Below are positions 1 through 9,726 of a stretch of DNA of 64,000 nt, in pieces. The translations under genes were made by a program, and so were the position numbers. Origin of the DNA: JACVRW01 sp963771715 (GTDB lineage Bacteria > Actinomycetota > Thermoleophilia > Solirubrobacterales > Thermoleophilaceae); assembly GCA_963771715.1 (NCBI GenBank), contig CAVYUQ010000011.1, positions 310,001-374,000 on the forward strand. Direction: 5' to 3'. Position 1 is the stretch's first letter. Each line of letters starts with the position of its first letter. The notes beneath the pieces were generated by a model. It was not told the DNA's origin, made no database searches, and saw only the letters and a program-made list of their open reading frames with translations.

Positions 1-525
1 CGCCCAGCGCCCGGACGTGACTATCCCCGCCTCGTGCAGCCACTGCTGGAACGCGTCGCGCGTCTCGGGGTCGAACACTCTGAAGACCTCGTCGAGCTCG
101 ACCGTGTCGTCCACGTTCGCCCGCGCGAGCGTGCCCCCGTCGTCGAGCTTCTTCCCCTCCGGGCTGCCCGGCGTGAGCTCCACGTAGGTCTCGCCGAGGA
201 GGCTCTTCTGGCGCAGGATCGCCCGCGCGTCGCGGCCGATCGGCGCGAAGCGGTCGTCCAGCTCGATCTCCACCAGCGTCGTGCGCCCGCCCGGCCCGAG
301 CTCCTTCGACTTCACCTTGCCGATGTTCACCCCGGCCATCCGCACGTCGGCCTCCTTCACGAGCAGCGAGGCCTCCGGGAACGCCGCCTTGAAGCGGTAG
401 CTCTGGGGCGCGAGCGGCAGCGTCCCGCCGAAGGCGGTCCACAGGAACATCAGGAGCGCGGCCACGGACAGGGTGAACCCGACCATGGCGGCGATGCGTC
501 CGATGCTTGGTGGGTTCTTGTTCAT
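1..525 (-). CDS. MCE family protein (sixth of operon), 3' end outside window
   Basis: MCE-domain lipid-transport subunit. Only the first 175 codons are visible because the gene runs off the left edge. An N-terminal membrane anchor (about residues 10-30) leads into an MCE domain (about 40-115) with the typical core seen here as VRMAGVNIGKVK. Members of this family form envelope lipid shuttles that work with YrbE/MlaE permeases and an Mkl/MlaF ATPase. The ATG at 525 overlaps the stop of the upstream mce gene (ATGA), so translation is probably coupled. Which mce letter it corresponds to cannot be told from the sequence alone. Confidence 0.85.
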   Translation of the reverse strand, partial: MNKNPPSIGRIAAMVGFTLSVAALLMFLWTAFGGTLPLAPQSYRFKAAFPEASLLVKEADVRMAGVNIGKVKSKELGPGGRTTLVEIELDDRFAPIGRDARAILRQKSLLGETYVELTPGSPEGKKLDDGGTLARANVDDTVELDEVFRVFDPETRDAFQQWLHEAGIVTSGRWA

Positions 526-2000
526 GGCGTTGGCAGCGACGGCAACGGAAGGTCGCCGAGGATCGGGAGGCCGCCGCCGCTGCCCGGAGGCGGCACGGAC
601 GGCAGGGCGTTGAAGTTGCAGGAGCCGAACTGCGTGGCGAGCAGCTGGCTCACGGGGCTCGTGCCGGTCGGGCCGGTCGCGTTGTTGAGCAGGTCGGCGA
701 GGGCCGGGTTGTGCTCGGCCACGTCGGCGAGCACGCCATTCACGATGCCCGTGAGCGCCGCCGCCGGGACGCCGCAGATCGTGACCCGGCGCCATGGCCC
801 CTGGCCGTCGGCGCTCGAGAACAGCGAGCTGCCGTTCTGCGAGACCCATGCGAGCCAGTAGAGGAAGCCCTCCTGGCGCTGGCGCTGCTGGGAGATCGAC
901 TTCCCGTCGAGCCCCTCGGCGCCGCCCGGGTTGTACGCGCCCATGTTGAAGAAGCGGTTGAGCTCGCCGAACGAGGTCTTCAGGTCCGGCATCGCCCTCG
1001 CCGTTCCGCGGGCCGCAAGCCGCAGGTCGTCGGTCCACGGGCGCGCCGCGCGCACGAAGGGCCGGATCTCGTTCCGGATCACCGGCTCCGTCTCGCGCAG
1101 GAACGGGATCACGGCCTCGTTCGTCGCGGGCAGCTTGCGGATCGGCTCCCGCAGCGACTCGAGCGACGAGCGCAGCACCGGGGCGAACTCGCGCACCTTG
1201 CCGAGCGCGCGCTCAGATGCGCGCAGCGACGCCGGCAGCTGCGCCACCGACGCCGAGATCGCGTCGTCCTCGTTCGCCAGCGCGTCGAACACGGTGCGCG
1301 ACGCGGTCACGAGCCGGCGCAGGTCCTGCGGGTGGCTGCCGAGCTCGGTCATCAGCAGGCCGTAGTCGTGGATCAGCTCCTTCAGCGCCCCGCGCCGGCG
1401 GGCGCTGGCACGCGTGACCCGCGCGAGGTCGCGGTGGATCGGCTCGAGGCGGCGGAACACCTCGCGCAGGTCGTCGCCGCGCCCGCGCAGGCCCTTACCG
1501 GCCCCGGCCACGAGCAGCTTCAGGTACGGGCGCGTGTCCGCGTCGAGCGCCGAGTAGACCTCGTCCGGGTTGATGTCCGGCAGCGAGTTCGCGACGCTGA
1601 TGCGCCCGCCCTCCGGCAGCGTCTTGCCCGTTCCCGGATTCACCTCCAGGAACATGTCCTTGAGCGCCGTCTTCGGCCGCAGCAGCGCGGTCGCGTCGCG
1701 CTTGATGAGCGTCTCGTAGTCCTTCTCGATGTCGAGCGTGACCACGGCGACGCCGTCCTCGAGCTCCACGTCGGCGATGCGCCCGACCTCCACGCCCGCC
1801 ACCCGCACGGTCTGGCCCTGGCCTGGCTGGACCGCCTGCGCGTTCGCCAGCTCGATCTCGACCTGCTTGGGCTTCTCCTGCACCAGCGGGAAGCGCAGGC
1901 TCTGCTGGCCCAGGATGTAGACGCCGATCGCTACGCCGACGATCGCCATACCCGCGATCGCGAGGAAGTCGCGCCAGTGCTTGCGGATCGCGAACATCAT
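522..2000 (-). CDS. MCE family protein (fifth of operon)
   Basis: Intact MCE protein of 492 residues. A single N-terminal membrane segment (about 12-30) is followed by an MCE domain (about 36-112) with the core TVRVAGVEVGRIADVEL. A long helical/coiled middle region follows, and the tail is rich in Pro and Gly. Two adjacent ATGs (2000 and 1997) are possible starts; 2000 is chosen because it gives the ATGA overlap with the upstream stop seen at every junction of this operon. The family role is binding and passing lipids or sterols across the envelope; the substrate cannot be inferred here. This is one of only two visibly uninterrupted full-length mce genes in the cluster. Confidence 0.9.
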   Translation of the reverse strand: MMFAIRKHWRDFLAIAGMAIVGVAIGVYILGQQSLRFPLVQEKPKQVEIELANAQAVQPGQGQTVRVAGVEVGRIADVELEDGVAVVTLDIEKDYETLIKRDATALLRPKTALKDMFLEVNPGTGKTLPEGGRISVANSLPDINPDEVYSALDADTRPYLKLLVAGAGKGLRGRGDDLREVFRRLEPIHRDLARVTRASARRRGALKELIHDYGLLMTELGSHPQDLRRLVTASRTVFDALANEDDAISASVAQLPASLRASERALGKVREFAPVLRSSLESLREPIRKLPATNEAVIPFLRETEPVIRNEIRPFVRAARPWTDDLRLAARGTARAMPDLKTSFGELNRFFNMGAYNPGGAEGLDGKSISQQRQRQEGFLYWLAWVSQNGSSLFSSADGQGPWRRVTICGVPAAALTGIVNGVLADVAEHNPALADLLNNATGPTGTSPVSQLLATQFGSCNFNALPSVPPPGSGGGLPILGDLPLPSLPTP

Positions 2001-3341
2001 GGTCCGCCTCCGTACAGCGTCGCGTCGCCACCCGGGGCGTTGAGGTTCGGCGGCTCCTGCGTCTCGCAGGGCACGTCCGGCCGGTGCGGCGGCGGCATGT
2101 TGGCGTCGGGCGGGGCCGCGGGCTCGATCTTCCCGGTGGCGAGCTTGACCGGGTTCACGCCCTGGATGTGGAACACCGGCGTGTTCGCGTCGTTCACGCG
2201 GCTCTCCCCGGCGAGGCCGACGAAGCTGCGGTTGATCTGCTCGCGCACGAGGTTGCCCGAGTTGCCCTCCTCGAGACTCGGGATCTCCGACTCCATGAAC
2301 GGCACCAGCACGTTGTTCGTGCACGAGGAGAGGGCGCGCAGCTGCTGGAGGAACGGCACCAGCCGCGTGTTCAGCCGCACCAGGCTCGGCACGGCCTGGC
2401 GCAGGTCGGCGGCGAGCCCCTTCAGCTCGCTCTCCTGCACCAAGCCGGCGGGCCTGCTCGAACCACGGCGTGGCCGCGGCGAGCGCCGGCACCGACGAGC
2501 GCACTCCCGGCAGCGCCTCGCGCGAGAAGGTCCGCAGCGTCGGCAGCGCGGCGTTCAGCTCCGCGAGCGCCGGCGAGCCCACGCGCAGGGTGTCCCGAAG
2601 CGCCGGGACCGCCGCCTCGAGCGCCTCGTCGTGCCGGGCGATCGCGCCGGCGGTCGTGTTCAGGTCCGTGACGAGCTCCTTGAGCGCCGCCGGGTTGTCG
2701 CCGAGCGCGGCGAAGGTCCGCTGCTGGCCCTTCAGGAGCCGCTGCACGTCGCGGTCGGGATCCACGCCGAGCAGCGCGTCGTTCGTGAGCGCGCCGTAGC
2801 GGTAGGCCGGCTTGAACGACGGGATCGCGCGGTTGAACGCCTTCGCGCCGCCGCCACGCAGCGCCACCGTGCCGTACTCGTGGAGGAAGGTCTGGAGGTC
2901 GCCGCGGACGTCCGAGTCGAGCGTGTCGAGGATGTCCGGCAGCGTCACGGCCGCGGCCGTCTGCGTGATCGGCACGGTCGAGCCGTCGTCGAGATCGTCG
3001 GTCGACGGCGAGCCCGGCTTGATGTCCACGAAGAAGTTGCCCTCGAGGAAGATGCGCGAGCGGATCTGGAGCCGCGCGTCCTCGTGGATCGGGAGCGCGT
3101 CGTCCCTCAGCTGCATCGTCACCTCGGCCGCGCCGCCGCCGTCCTTCGGCTCGATCTTCGTGACCTTGCCGACCTCGACGCCCGCGATCCGCACCGGAGA
3201 GCGCGGCTTGAGGCTCTCCACGTCGCGGAACATCGCCTTCAGCTCGTACGGGTTCGCGAACGGGTTCGCCTTCGTGAAGCCGAAGTAGGCGAGCAGAGCA
3301 AGCGTCGTGATGGCGAGGATGCCGGCCTTGAAGACGCTCAT
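1997..3341 (-). CDS. MCE family protein (fourth of operon), one frameshift
   Basis: MCE protein of about 447 residues once one frameshift near 2450 is corrected. The first part (from MSVFKAGILAITTL, a membrane anchor) carries the MCE core VRIAGVEVGKVTKIEPK. The reading frame changes after TPWFEQAR and continues as QESELKGLAADLRQAV to a Pro-rich end (ANMPPPHRP). The ATG at 3341 overlaps the upstream stop, and its own TGA at 1997-1999 overlaps the next ATG. Both halves are clearly coding and the end junction is conserved, so an assembly indel is more likely than true gene loss. Confidence 0.82.
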
Positions 3342-4826
3342 GGCACGTCCCTCAGGTGGTCGATGCCGAGCTCGCGCGCCTTGAAGGTGCCGCCCGCCAG
3401 GCCGGGGGTGTTCGGGATCCACCACGATGTGCTTGGCGTTCCAGCGGTCGCCGCTGGACAGGCTGTTCGGGTAGCCGGTCTGGCCGGCCTGGCAGTCCGC
3501 GCGTCCGCTCGAGTCGATCGCCGGGCCGCCGTACTGCGTGTGGAGCGACTGCTGGTGCGGCGTCGCGTTCGGATCGCCGTCGACCGGCTTCGTGGACTCG
3601 GTGGAGCCGAGCGAGTTCTCGTGCTGCGTGTCGACCAGCTTGGCGAGGATGCGCTCCGTGGTGCCGCCCGCGACCGCCGCCGACTGGTGCGTGCCGAGCG
3701 GGTTGAAGAAGTAGACGAGGAAGTTGCAGACCGTCTGGTACGGCGCCACGAACTCGAGCGCCGGGCGCGTGATCTGCACGCCCCTGCGCAGGTCGCGCAG
3801 GGCGAGCAGCGTGTTCGGGTTGTCGCCGAGGTCCTCGGCCGCCTCGAACAGCTGCTCGAGGTCCTGGCCGAGCTCAGGCATCTGGCGGAACGCGGGCACA
3901 CCGGCCTGGAGCGCGTCGTTCACGAGCGGGAGCGTGCGCGGCAGCTGGGCGGTACCGGGCTGAAGGTCGCGCGACACCGCCGCGAAGCGCGCCAGGAACG
4001 GCGTCTGGACGCGGAACGACTCCGTCGCCGCCTGAAGCGTCGGCGGGCTCTCCTCGATGGTCTGGCGGAGCGCCTCGGGATCGCGCCCGATCGCGGCGAA
4101 CGTCGTGGCCATCTCGCCGAACCAGCGTGCCTGCACCTCGGCCACGGGAGCGGCCTGAGCCGCCGCCGCCCCGAGGCCCGGGAAGAAGTTGCGCAGCTCG
4201 GTCTCGGGGTCGGAGAGGTTGCGCATCACCGGCAGCAGGTAGCGCGTGAACGGCTCCAGCTCCCTGATCGTGGTGTTGATGTCGGGGCCGCGGCCGGCGA
4301 TCGAGGCCCCGAATCCCTCCAGCGAGTTGCGGGCGTCGTTGCGCGTCTCCGGCTCGAAGGTCGAGAGCACGTCCTCGAGCTCGGGTGCGCTCTCGCTCGC
4401 GTTCCGGATCGGGATCGTGTCGCCGTCCTGGAAGGTGCGCTTGGCGCGACCCGGGATCAGCTCCACGTACTTGAGCCCGAGCGCGGAGCGCGGACGCACG
4501 GACAGGGTGGAGTCCACGGAGAGCGGCTCGATGGCCTTGTCGAGCTTGAGGTCGAGGACGGCGATGGCGCGCTCCTCGCCGTTCACGCGCTTGCGCGCGC
4601 TCTTGATGTCCTCCACGATGCCCACGCGGAAGCCGCCCGCCCGCACCTCGTTGCCCCTGACCAGCTTGGCGCCGTTCGGCATCTCGGCCTCGAGCTGGTA
4701 GGTCGGCACGAACGGCAGCCCGTTGTTCGCGCTGTAGGAGATGAACACGGCGACGATGGCCACCAGCACGGTCACCGCGCCGATGAGGACCGGGCTGGCC
4801 CCGAGCTGTCGAGTTCCGCGCCTCAT
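3338..4826 (-). CDS. MCE family protein (third of operon), one frameshift
   Basis: MCE protein of about 495 residues. Membrane anchor at about residues 12-30 (VLIGAVTVLVAIVAVFISY); MCE domain at about 40-125 with core EVRAGGFRVGIVEDIKSA. The reading frame breaks near 3410: one frame reads DRWNAKHIVVDP and the other supplies the true end (TPGLAGGTFKARELGIDHLR) with TGA at 3338, which overlaps the next ATG. The break lies beside a GGGGG run, as expected for an assembly indel. ATG at 4826 overlaps the previous stop (ATGA). Confidence 0.83.
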
Positions 4827-6264
4827 CGGCCGAGCAGGTAGTCGAGGGCGGGGTTGGTGCTGCTGCTGTTGCTGGCGGCCTTACTGGTCTGCGCGGGCGT
4901 GGCCGGCGCACGCCGCCGCGGCGGACGCCGTCGGGTCCGGCGTCGTGATGCCCGGCTGCGTCGGGCCGAGGAACTGGTTGCACTTCTCGGTGTGCTCCTC
5001 CGTCGGCTTGACCTCGTAGGGCGAGCACTCGTTCACGAGGGCCGTCAGGCGGAGCACGTGGCCCACGTCGTCGAGCGCGTTCGTCGAGAGCGTCTGCCAG
5101 TAGAAGAAGTTCCAGATCGCCTCCATGCCGGTGAAGCCGGCACGGCTGCTGGTGGTGTGCGTCTTGTCTCCGGCCGGCGGGCCGCTCGCCGCGGCGCGGC
5201 GGTCGGGCTCGACCCCCCGCTTGCGGTCGTCGATCGTCTGGAGGAGCTGGCGCAGCGGCTTCGCGAAGCCCGGCGCGTCCTTGGCGAGCCGGCGCAGCTC
5301 GCGGATCTCCTCGTCGGTCTTGAGGACCGCGCGACGGCCGACCACCGAGGCCTCACCGAGCGCCTTGAACGCGGGCAGCCCCTCGGCCGTGAAGGGCCGC
5401 AGCCTTGTCAGGAAGGTGTCGAGCTCGTCGGAGGCCGACTCGAGGTTGCGCAGGACGGGCGTCTGTGCCTCCGTGAGGTCGCCGAGGCGACCCATGTAGG
5501 GCTCGAGCTCGGTGAGGAAAGCGGGCAGCCGCCTGAAGCTCTCCCCCAGCTGCTCGCGCCGTGAGGCCGTGATCTGGGCGGTCTCCCCCGCCTCGCGCAC
5601 GAAGCGGCTCACGTCGCGCTTGCGGTCCTCGAGCGCGCCGACCACTGTGTGTCGCGTCGCCTATGAACTTCTCGATCGTGCCGGTCTGGCGGCCGAGGAT
5701 GCGCAGCGTCTCGCTCGTCTCGCGCAGCGCCGGGTGCGCGCGCCGGAGCACGGCGCTGAGGTCGTCCGGGCGCCCAGCCAGGCCCGCTCCCAGCTCGCCG
5801 ACGATCAGGCGCAGGCGGTCCTGGTAGGGCCGGCGCAGGATGTCGTTGACGAGGTCTATCGCGATCGTGGAGCTCGTCTGCTCGACCGGCAGGCGCCCAC
5901 CGTCCGGCAGCCGCTCGTCCGACGTGCCCGGCTGGCAGTCCACGAAGTACTCGCCGATCAGCGACTGCGGCCGGATCTCACAGCGCGCGTCCTTGCGCAG
6001 GTCCGCCAGCCCCGGCTCGGTGACCTCCGCCTCCACCAGCGCCAGCGGGCGGCCGTTCACCGTCCGGACCTTGAACGAGCTGGTCTTGCCGGCCCGGACC
6101 CCGGCGACCTTGAAGTCGCCGCCCTCGGTGAGCCCGAACGCGTTGTCGAAGAACAGCTCGTACGTCTTCCCGCCGCTGTCCTCGTCGCCCTTCGCGCCCA
6201 CCGACAGCGCCGCCCCGCAGACGACTAGCCCGAGCAGGAGCACGATGAGCGCCACCCGCCTCAC
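4823..6264 (-). CDS. MCE family protein (second of operon), two frameshifts
   Basis: MCE protein of about 480 residues. It starts at GTG 6264, overlapping the previous TGA (GTGA). N-terminal hydrophobic segment ALIVLLLGLVVCGAALSV, then an MCE domain with core FKVAGVRAGKTSSFKV and a FVDCQPG stretch. The frame shifts near 5640 (after KFIGDATH, resuming as VVGALEDRKRDVSRF). It shifts again near 4910, where the frame ending CAGHARADQ must change to reach the tail PAQTSKAASNSSSTNPALDY and the stop at 4823-4825. That stop restores the ATGA overlap used across the operon, which supports the correction. Confidence 0.78.
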
Positions 6265-7640
6265 GGGCCCACCGTCCTCTGGTTCGGGTCGCAGTCGAGC
6301 TGGGCGGCCTGCTCATCCGAGAAGACGTTGCTGCCATCCGCCGCTGGCAGCTCGTTGGCCCCCGGGCAGCGGCGGAACTGCTTCAGCTTCGGCCCCGCCC
6401 CGTAGAGGATCTCGGAGAAGTTGATCCAGGCGCGCGAGAAGCCGCCGTTGGCGTCGTAGCCGCCCGTGGTGGAGAAGTCGTCCATCCAGCCCACGAAGTC
6501 GGGCGTGTAGGGACGGCCGAGGGCGATCGTGGGCGCGGCCGCCTTGAGCGCATCGGTGGTCTCCGGGAACGCACCCCGGCGGTCGGCGCCGTTCACGCGC
6601 TGGTCGTCCATGGCCACCCGCGCCAGCGGCGGGAAGCTCCGGATCAGCTCGATCAGGTCGTTGTGCGGCCCCGCCCGGCTGATCGTCCGGGACAGGTCGC
6701 GGATCGTGGGCTCGCCGTCGCGCACGAACAGGCGCGCCTCGTCGAGGAACGGTCCCAGCTCCCGTACCGCCGGCTTCGACGCGTCCACCAGCGGGTCCAC
6801 GTCGTCGAGCGCCGAGCGCAGGTTCACGAAGGTCGTGTTCGCTCGCCGCATGAACGGAGGGAGCCGTTCCACCGACTCGGCGAGCGCATCCTGCTGGCGC
6901 CCGAGCGCGCCGAACGTCGCGTTCAGGTTGCCCACCACGCCGGTGAGGTCCTCGCGGCGCTCGGCGAGCGCGTTCACGAGCGTGCCGGAGTCGACCAGGA
7001 AGCGCTCGAGCAGGGCCTCGTCGCGGGTCAGCTCCTGGAACAGGCGGCTGCCGGTGCTGAGCGCCGGGTTCAGGTAGTGGACGCCCTCGCGCAGCTCCTT
7101 GCCGCGGCCGTGGAGCATCTCGGCCGAGCCCTTGAAGAAGTCCTGGAGGCCGGTGCGCGTGCGCTTGTCGAACAGGTCGAAGATCTGGTCGAGCTCAACG
7201 GCGGTGGCGGTCTGGTCGACGCCGATCACGCCGCCGTCCTCGATCTCGTCGCCGTTGGCCGGCCCGAGCTGGAGGTCCACGAAGCGGTTGGCGATGCCGG
7301 ACAGCGACGCCTGCTTGACCGTCATGCGGGTGCCGCGGCGGAGCGGCTTGTAGTCGGAGTCGGCGATCCCGAGCTTGACCTTCGCCTGGCCGGTCGGGGT
7401 CACGTCGATGTCCTTGACGCTGCCCACCGTGACGCCGCCGGCCTTGACCTCGTTGCCCTTCACGAGCTGGCCCGCGTTCGTGAACTCCGCGGTCACGGTG
7501 TAACCACCGTCGCCCCGGAACAGCAGGATTGCGACGGCTACAACTGCAAGGAGGACCAGTGCTGCCGCTAAGGCTCGCTTCTTGAGATCCGGACCTCCCT
7601 CCGCGCGCAGTCCGGCCCCCGCTGCGCTCATTCGGGTCAC
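6261..7640 (-). CDS. MCE family protein (first of operon)
   Basis: Intact MCE protein of 459 residues and first member of the mce run. Membrane segment at about 21-40 (LAAALVLLAVVAVAILLF), MCE domain at about 46-125 with core NEVKAGGVTVGSVKDIDV, then a long alpha-helical region and a Cys-containing C-terminus. Start is GTG 7640; ATG 7631 is an alternative that still leaves the anchor intact. The start lies 44 bp behind the isochorismate synthase stop and no YrbE/MlaE permease gene precedes it, although permeases usually head mce operons. Confidence 0.88.
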   Translation of the reverse strand: MTRMSAAGAGLRAEGGPDLKKRALAAALVLLAVVAVAILLFRGDGGYTVTAEFTNAGQLVKGNEVKAGGVTVGSVKDIDVTPTGQAKVKLGIADSDYKPLRRGTRMTVKQASLSGIANRFVDLQLGPANGDEIEDGGVIGVDQTATAVELDQIFDLFDKRTRTGLQDFFKGSAEMLHGRGKELREGVHYLNPALSTGSRLFQELTRDEALLERFLVDSGTLVNALAERREDLTGVVGNLNATFGALGRQQDALAESVERLPPFMRRANTTFVNLRSALDDVDPLVDASKPAVRELGPFLDEARLFVRDGEPTIRDLSRTISRAGPHNDLIELIRSFPPLARVAMDDQRVNGADRRGAFPETTDALKAAAPTIALGRPYTPDFVGWMDDFSTTGGYDANGGFSRAWINFSEILYGAGPKLKQFRRCPGANELPAADGSNVFSDEQAAQLDCDPNQRTVGP

Positions 7641-7684
7641 TTACCCCGGTTTGGGGGCCTCACACACGGGAACCCGCGCGGGAA

Positions 7685-9163
7685 TTACGAAAGAAGCGGC
7701 AGGAGAGCCTGGAGCTTGACCTCGGTCTCGGCAAGCTCCTCGGCCGGAACGGAATCCCGGACGATGCCGCAGCCGGCGTAGAGGTGTGCCACACGGCCCC
7801 TCAGGAGCGCGCAGCGAAGCGCCACGCAGAACTCGCCGTCCTCGGCCAGGTCGGTCCAGCCCACGGCGCCCGCATACCAGCCACGGTCCAGTCCCTCGAG
7901 CGCCGGAATCAGCGGAAGCGCGGCCTCGCGCGGCTCGCCGCCCACGGCGGGCGTCGGCAACAGCAGCCCCGCCAGCTCCACGGTCGCGACGGGGTCGGCA
8001 AGCTGCGCGCGGATCGGCGTGGCCAGGTGCTGGACGTTGTGGACCTTCACGAGCACCGGCTGCTCAGCCGCAGCGACCCAGAGGCTCACCGGGTCGAGCG
8101 TGCGCTCGATCCGGCGCGCCACGATCGCCTGCTCCTCGCGGTCCTTCGTGCTCTGGAGGAGCTGCTCGCCCAGGTGGTCGTCCACGGACGGGTCCGCGCT
8201 GCGGCGCGTGGTCCCGGCGAGCGCGACGGTCTGGGCGCGCTGGCCGTCGCGGCGCACGAGCAGCTCGGGGCTGGCCCCCACGAACGCCGCCTCGGGCGTG
8301 CCGACGCACCAGCAGTAGCAGGCGGGAAACAGCTCCCGGAGCGCCCCGAACACCGCTGCCGGGTCGTGCTCGGTCGGCGCGTGCGCGCGCACCTCGCGCG
8401 CCAGGACGACCTTCTCGAGCGCGCCGCCGCGGATCCGCTCCACCGCTTGCTCGACGGCCTGCTCGTAGTGCGAGGGGGGTGCCGCGCTCGCCACGCGCGT
8501 GCGCTCCACGGGGTCCGGGTCGACGAGCGGCATGGTGGCGGGCGTCAGCTCGGTGGCGCGCTTGAGCAGGCGCTCCACTGTCGCGCCGGTGTCGTCGTCG
8601 GGTTGAACGACAGCATTGAGGGTCATGCGTGCCTCGCGGCCCTGCCGCGACAGCGCAAGCTCCGGGAGCACCAAGCTCGCGGGCGCCAGCGACGACCACT
8701 CCGGGGACGAGCCGCCGTCGTGCGCGAACGCGAAGCCGCCCACGAACACGGGACCGGCGGCGGGCGGCCTGAGCGGGTCCGCGCCCGGGTCGTCGGCGAA
8801 CGCCGAGCGGCCGAGCTCCCGCGCCCGGGCGGCCACCTCGGCGAAGCGTCCCGGGCCGCGCGCCTCGATCGCCAGGGCCTGGCCGAGCGCGGCGAGCGCG
8901 AACCCGTCGCGATCCGGCTGCTCGAGGCAGGAGAAGCGGTCGTCGGGGTGGCGGGCGCTTAGAACGGCGGCACTGACGTCCAGCTCGGCCGGGATCGGCA
9001 CCGTGATCGCCGCCAGGGCCGGCGCTCCGGTCCGGCGCGCGCGCTCCGCGGCCGCGGTTACGTGCGCCCGCAGCCGCTCGACCGCGGCCGCCGGAAGCCC
9101 GAAATCCCGGGTGTGATCCGATCTACGACCGGTATGCGGTCGTAATTCGGACCACGTGTCCAT
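7685..9163 (-). CDS. menF: isochorismate synthase (MenF/EntC family)
   Basis: Converts chorismate to isochorismate, the entry to menaquinone (or to salicylate/siderophores). The 492-residue protein has the chorismate-binding domain in its C-terminal half. Hallmarks seen are KVVLAREV, GASPELLVRR, ALAGTTRR, STKDREEQ, LLPTPAVGGEPREAAL and the end block YAGCGIVRDSVPAEELAETE. ATG 9163 is preferred because it overlaps the ilvN stop by one base (TGATG); longer forms upstream would lie inside ilvN. It sits between ilvN and the mce genes, probably in one transcript. Menaquinone is the likely pathway, but no other men genes are in view. Confidence 0.88.
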   Translation of the reverse strand: MDTWSELRPHTGRRSDHTRDFGLPAAAVERLRAHVTAAAERARRTGAPALAAITVPIPAELDVSAAVLSARHPDDRFSCLEQPDRDGFALAALGQALAIEARGPGRFAEVAARARELGRSAFADDPGADPLRPPAAGPVFVGGFAFAHDGGSSPEWSSLAPASLVLPELALSRQGREARMTLNAVVQPDDDTGATVERLLKRATELTPATMPLVDPDPVERTRVASAAPPSHYEQAVEQAVERIRGGALEKVVLAREVRAHAPTEHDPAAVFGALRELFPACYCWCVGTPEAAFVGASPELLVRRDGQRAQTVALAGTTRRSADPSVDDHLGEQLLQSTKDREEQAIVARRIERTLDPVSLWVAAAEQPVLVKVHNVQHLATPIRAQLADPVATVELAGLLLPTPAVGGEPREAALPLIPALEGLDRGWYAGAVGWTDLAEDGEFCVALRCALLRGRVAHLYAGCGIVRDSVPAEELAETEVKLQALLPLLS

Positions 9164-9723
9164 CAGGTGGCGCTGCGGCCGCGCGCCACGGCGATCTCGC
9201 CGGTGCGGATCAGCTCGATCAGGCCGAAGGGCCGGACCATGCTCTCGAATGCCTCGATCTTGTCGTCGGTGCCGGTGATCTCCACGGTCACGCTGCGCTT
9301 CGAGACGTCCACCGTCTTGCCGCGGAAGATCTCGGTGAACTGCATCACCTGGGCGCGCGCGTCGCCGTCCTGGCACGAGATCTTGAACAGCGCCAGCTCG
9401 CGGGCCACGGTCTCCTCGGGCTCGAGGTCGCGGATCTTGATCACGTGGACGAGCTTGTGGAGCTGCTTGGTCACCTGGTCGATCGGGTGCGCGGCGCCGT
9501 CCACCGTCAGCGTGATGCGGGAGATCGACGTGTCGTCCGTGGCGCCCACGGCCAGCGAGTCGATGTTGAAGCCGCGCCGCGCGAACAGGCCGGCGATGCG
9601 CGCGAGCACGCCCGGCTTGTTCTCCACGAGGATCGAGAGGATGTGCTTGCGGCCGGTGCGGATCCCTCCGCTGACCTCGAGGTCCTCGAGGTTCAGGACC
9701 TCCTTGGTGCCTGGCTCACCCAT
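9163..9723 (-). CDS. ilvN: acetolactate synthase small (regulatory) subunit
   Basis: Regulatory subunit of acetohydroxyacid synthase, which binds valine and tunes the large subunit. 186 residues, normal length. An N-terminal ACT domain starts at HILSILVENKPGVLARIAGL and is followed by FARRGFNIDSL; the second ferredoxin-like domain (FRGKTVDVSKRSVTVEITG) ends at IELIRTGEIAVARG. It directly follows ilvB with 3 bp between them and overlaps menF. Confidence 0.96.
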   Translation of the reverse strand: MGEPGTKEVLNLEDLEVSGGIRTGRKHILSILVENKPGVLARIAGLFARRGFNIDSLAVGATDDTSISRITLTVDGAAHPIDQVTKQLHKLVHVIKIRDLEPEETVARELALFKISCQDGDARAQVMQFTEIFRGKTVDVSKRSVTVEITGTDDKIEAFESMVRPFGLIELIRTGEIAVARGRSAT

Positions 9724-9726
9724 CGT

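Noticed and set aside
522..4826. A single 1434-residue triple MCE fusion
   Set aside because: The continuous frame passes through nonsense stretches at 3410-3340 and 2440-2000; the real stops and ATGA overlaps lie in other frames, so it is three genes with indels.
507..4841. Very long open frames on the strand opposite the mce genes
   Set aside because: Low-complexity Arg/Ala/Gly/His-rich translations are typical shadows of GC-rich coding DNA; the opposite strand has MCE domains.
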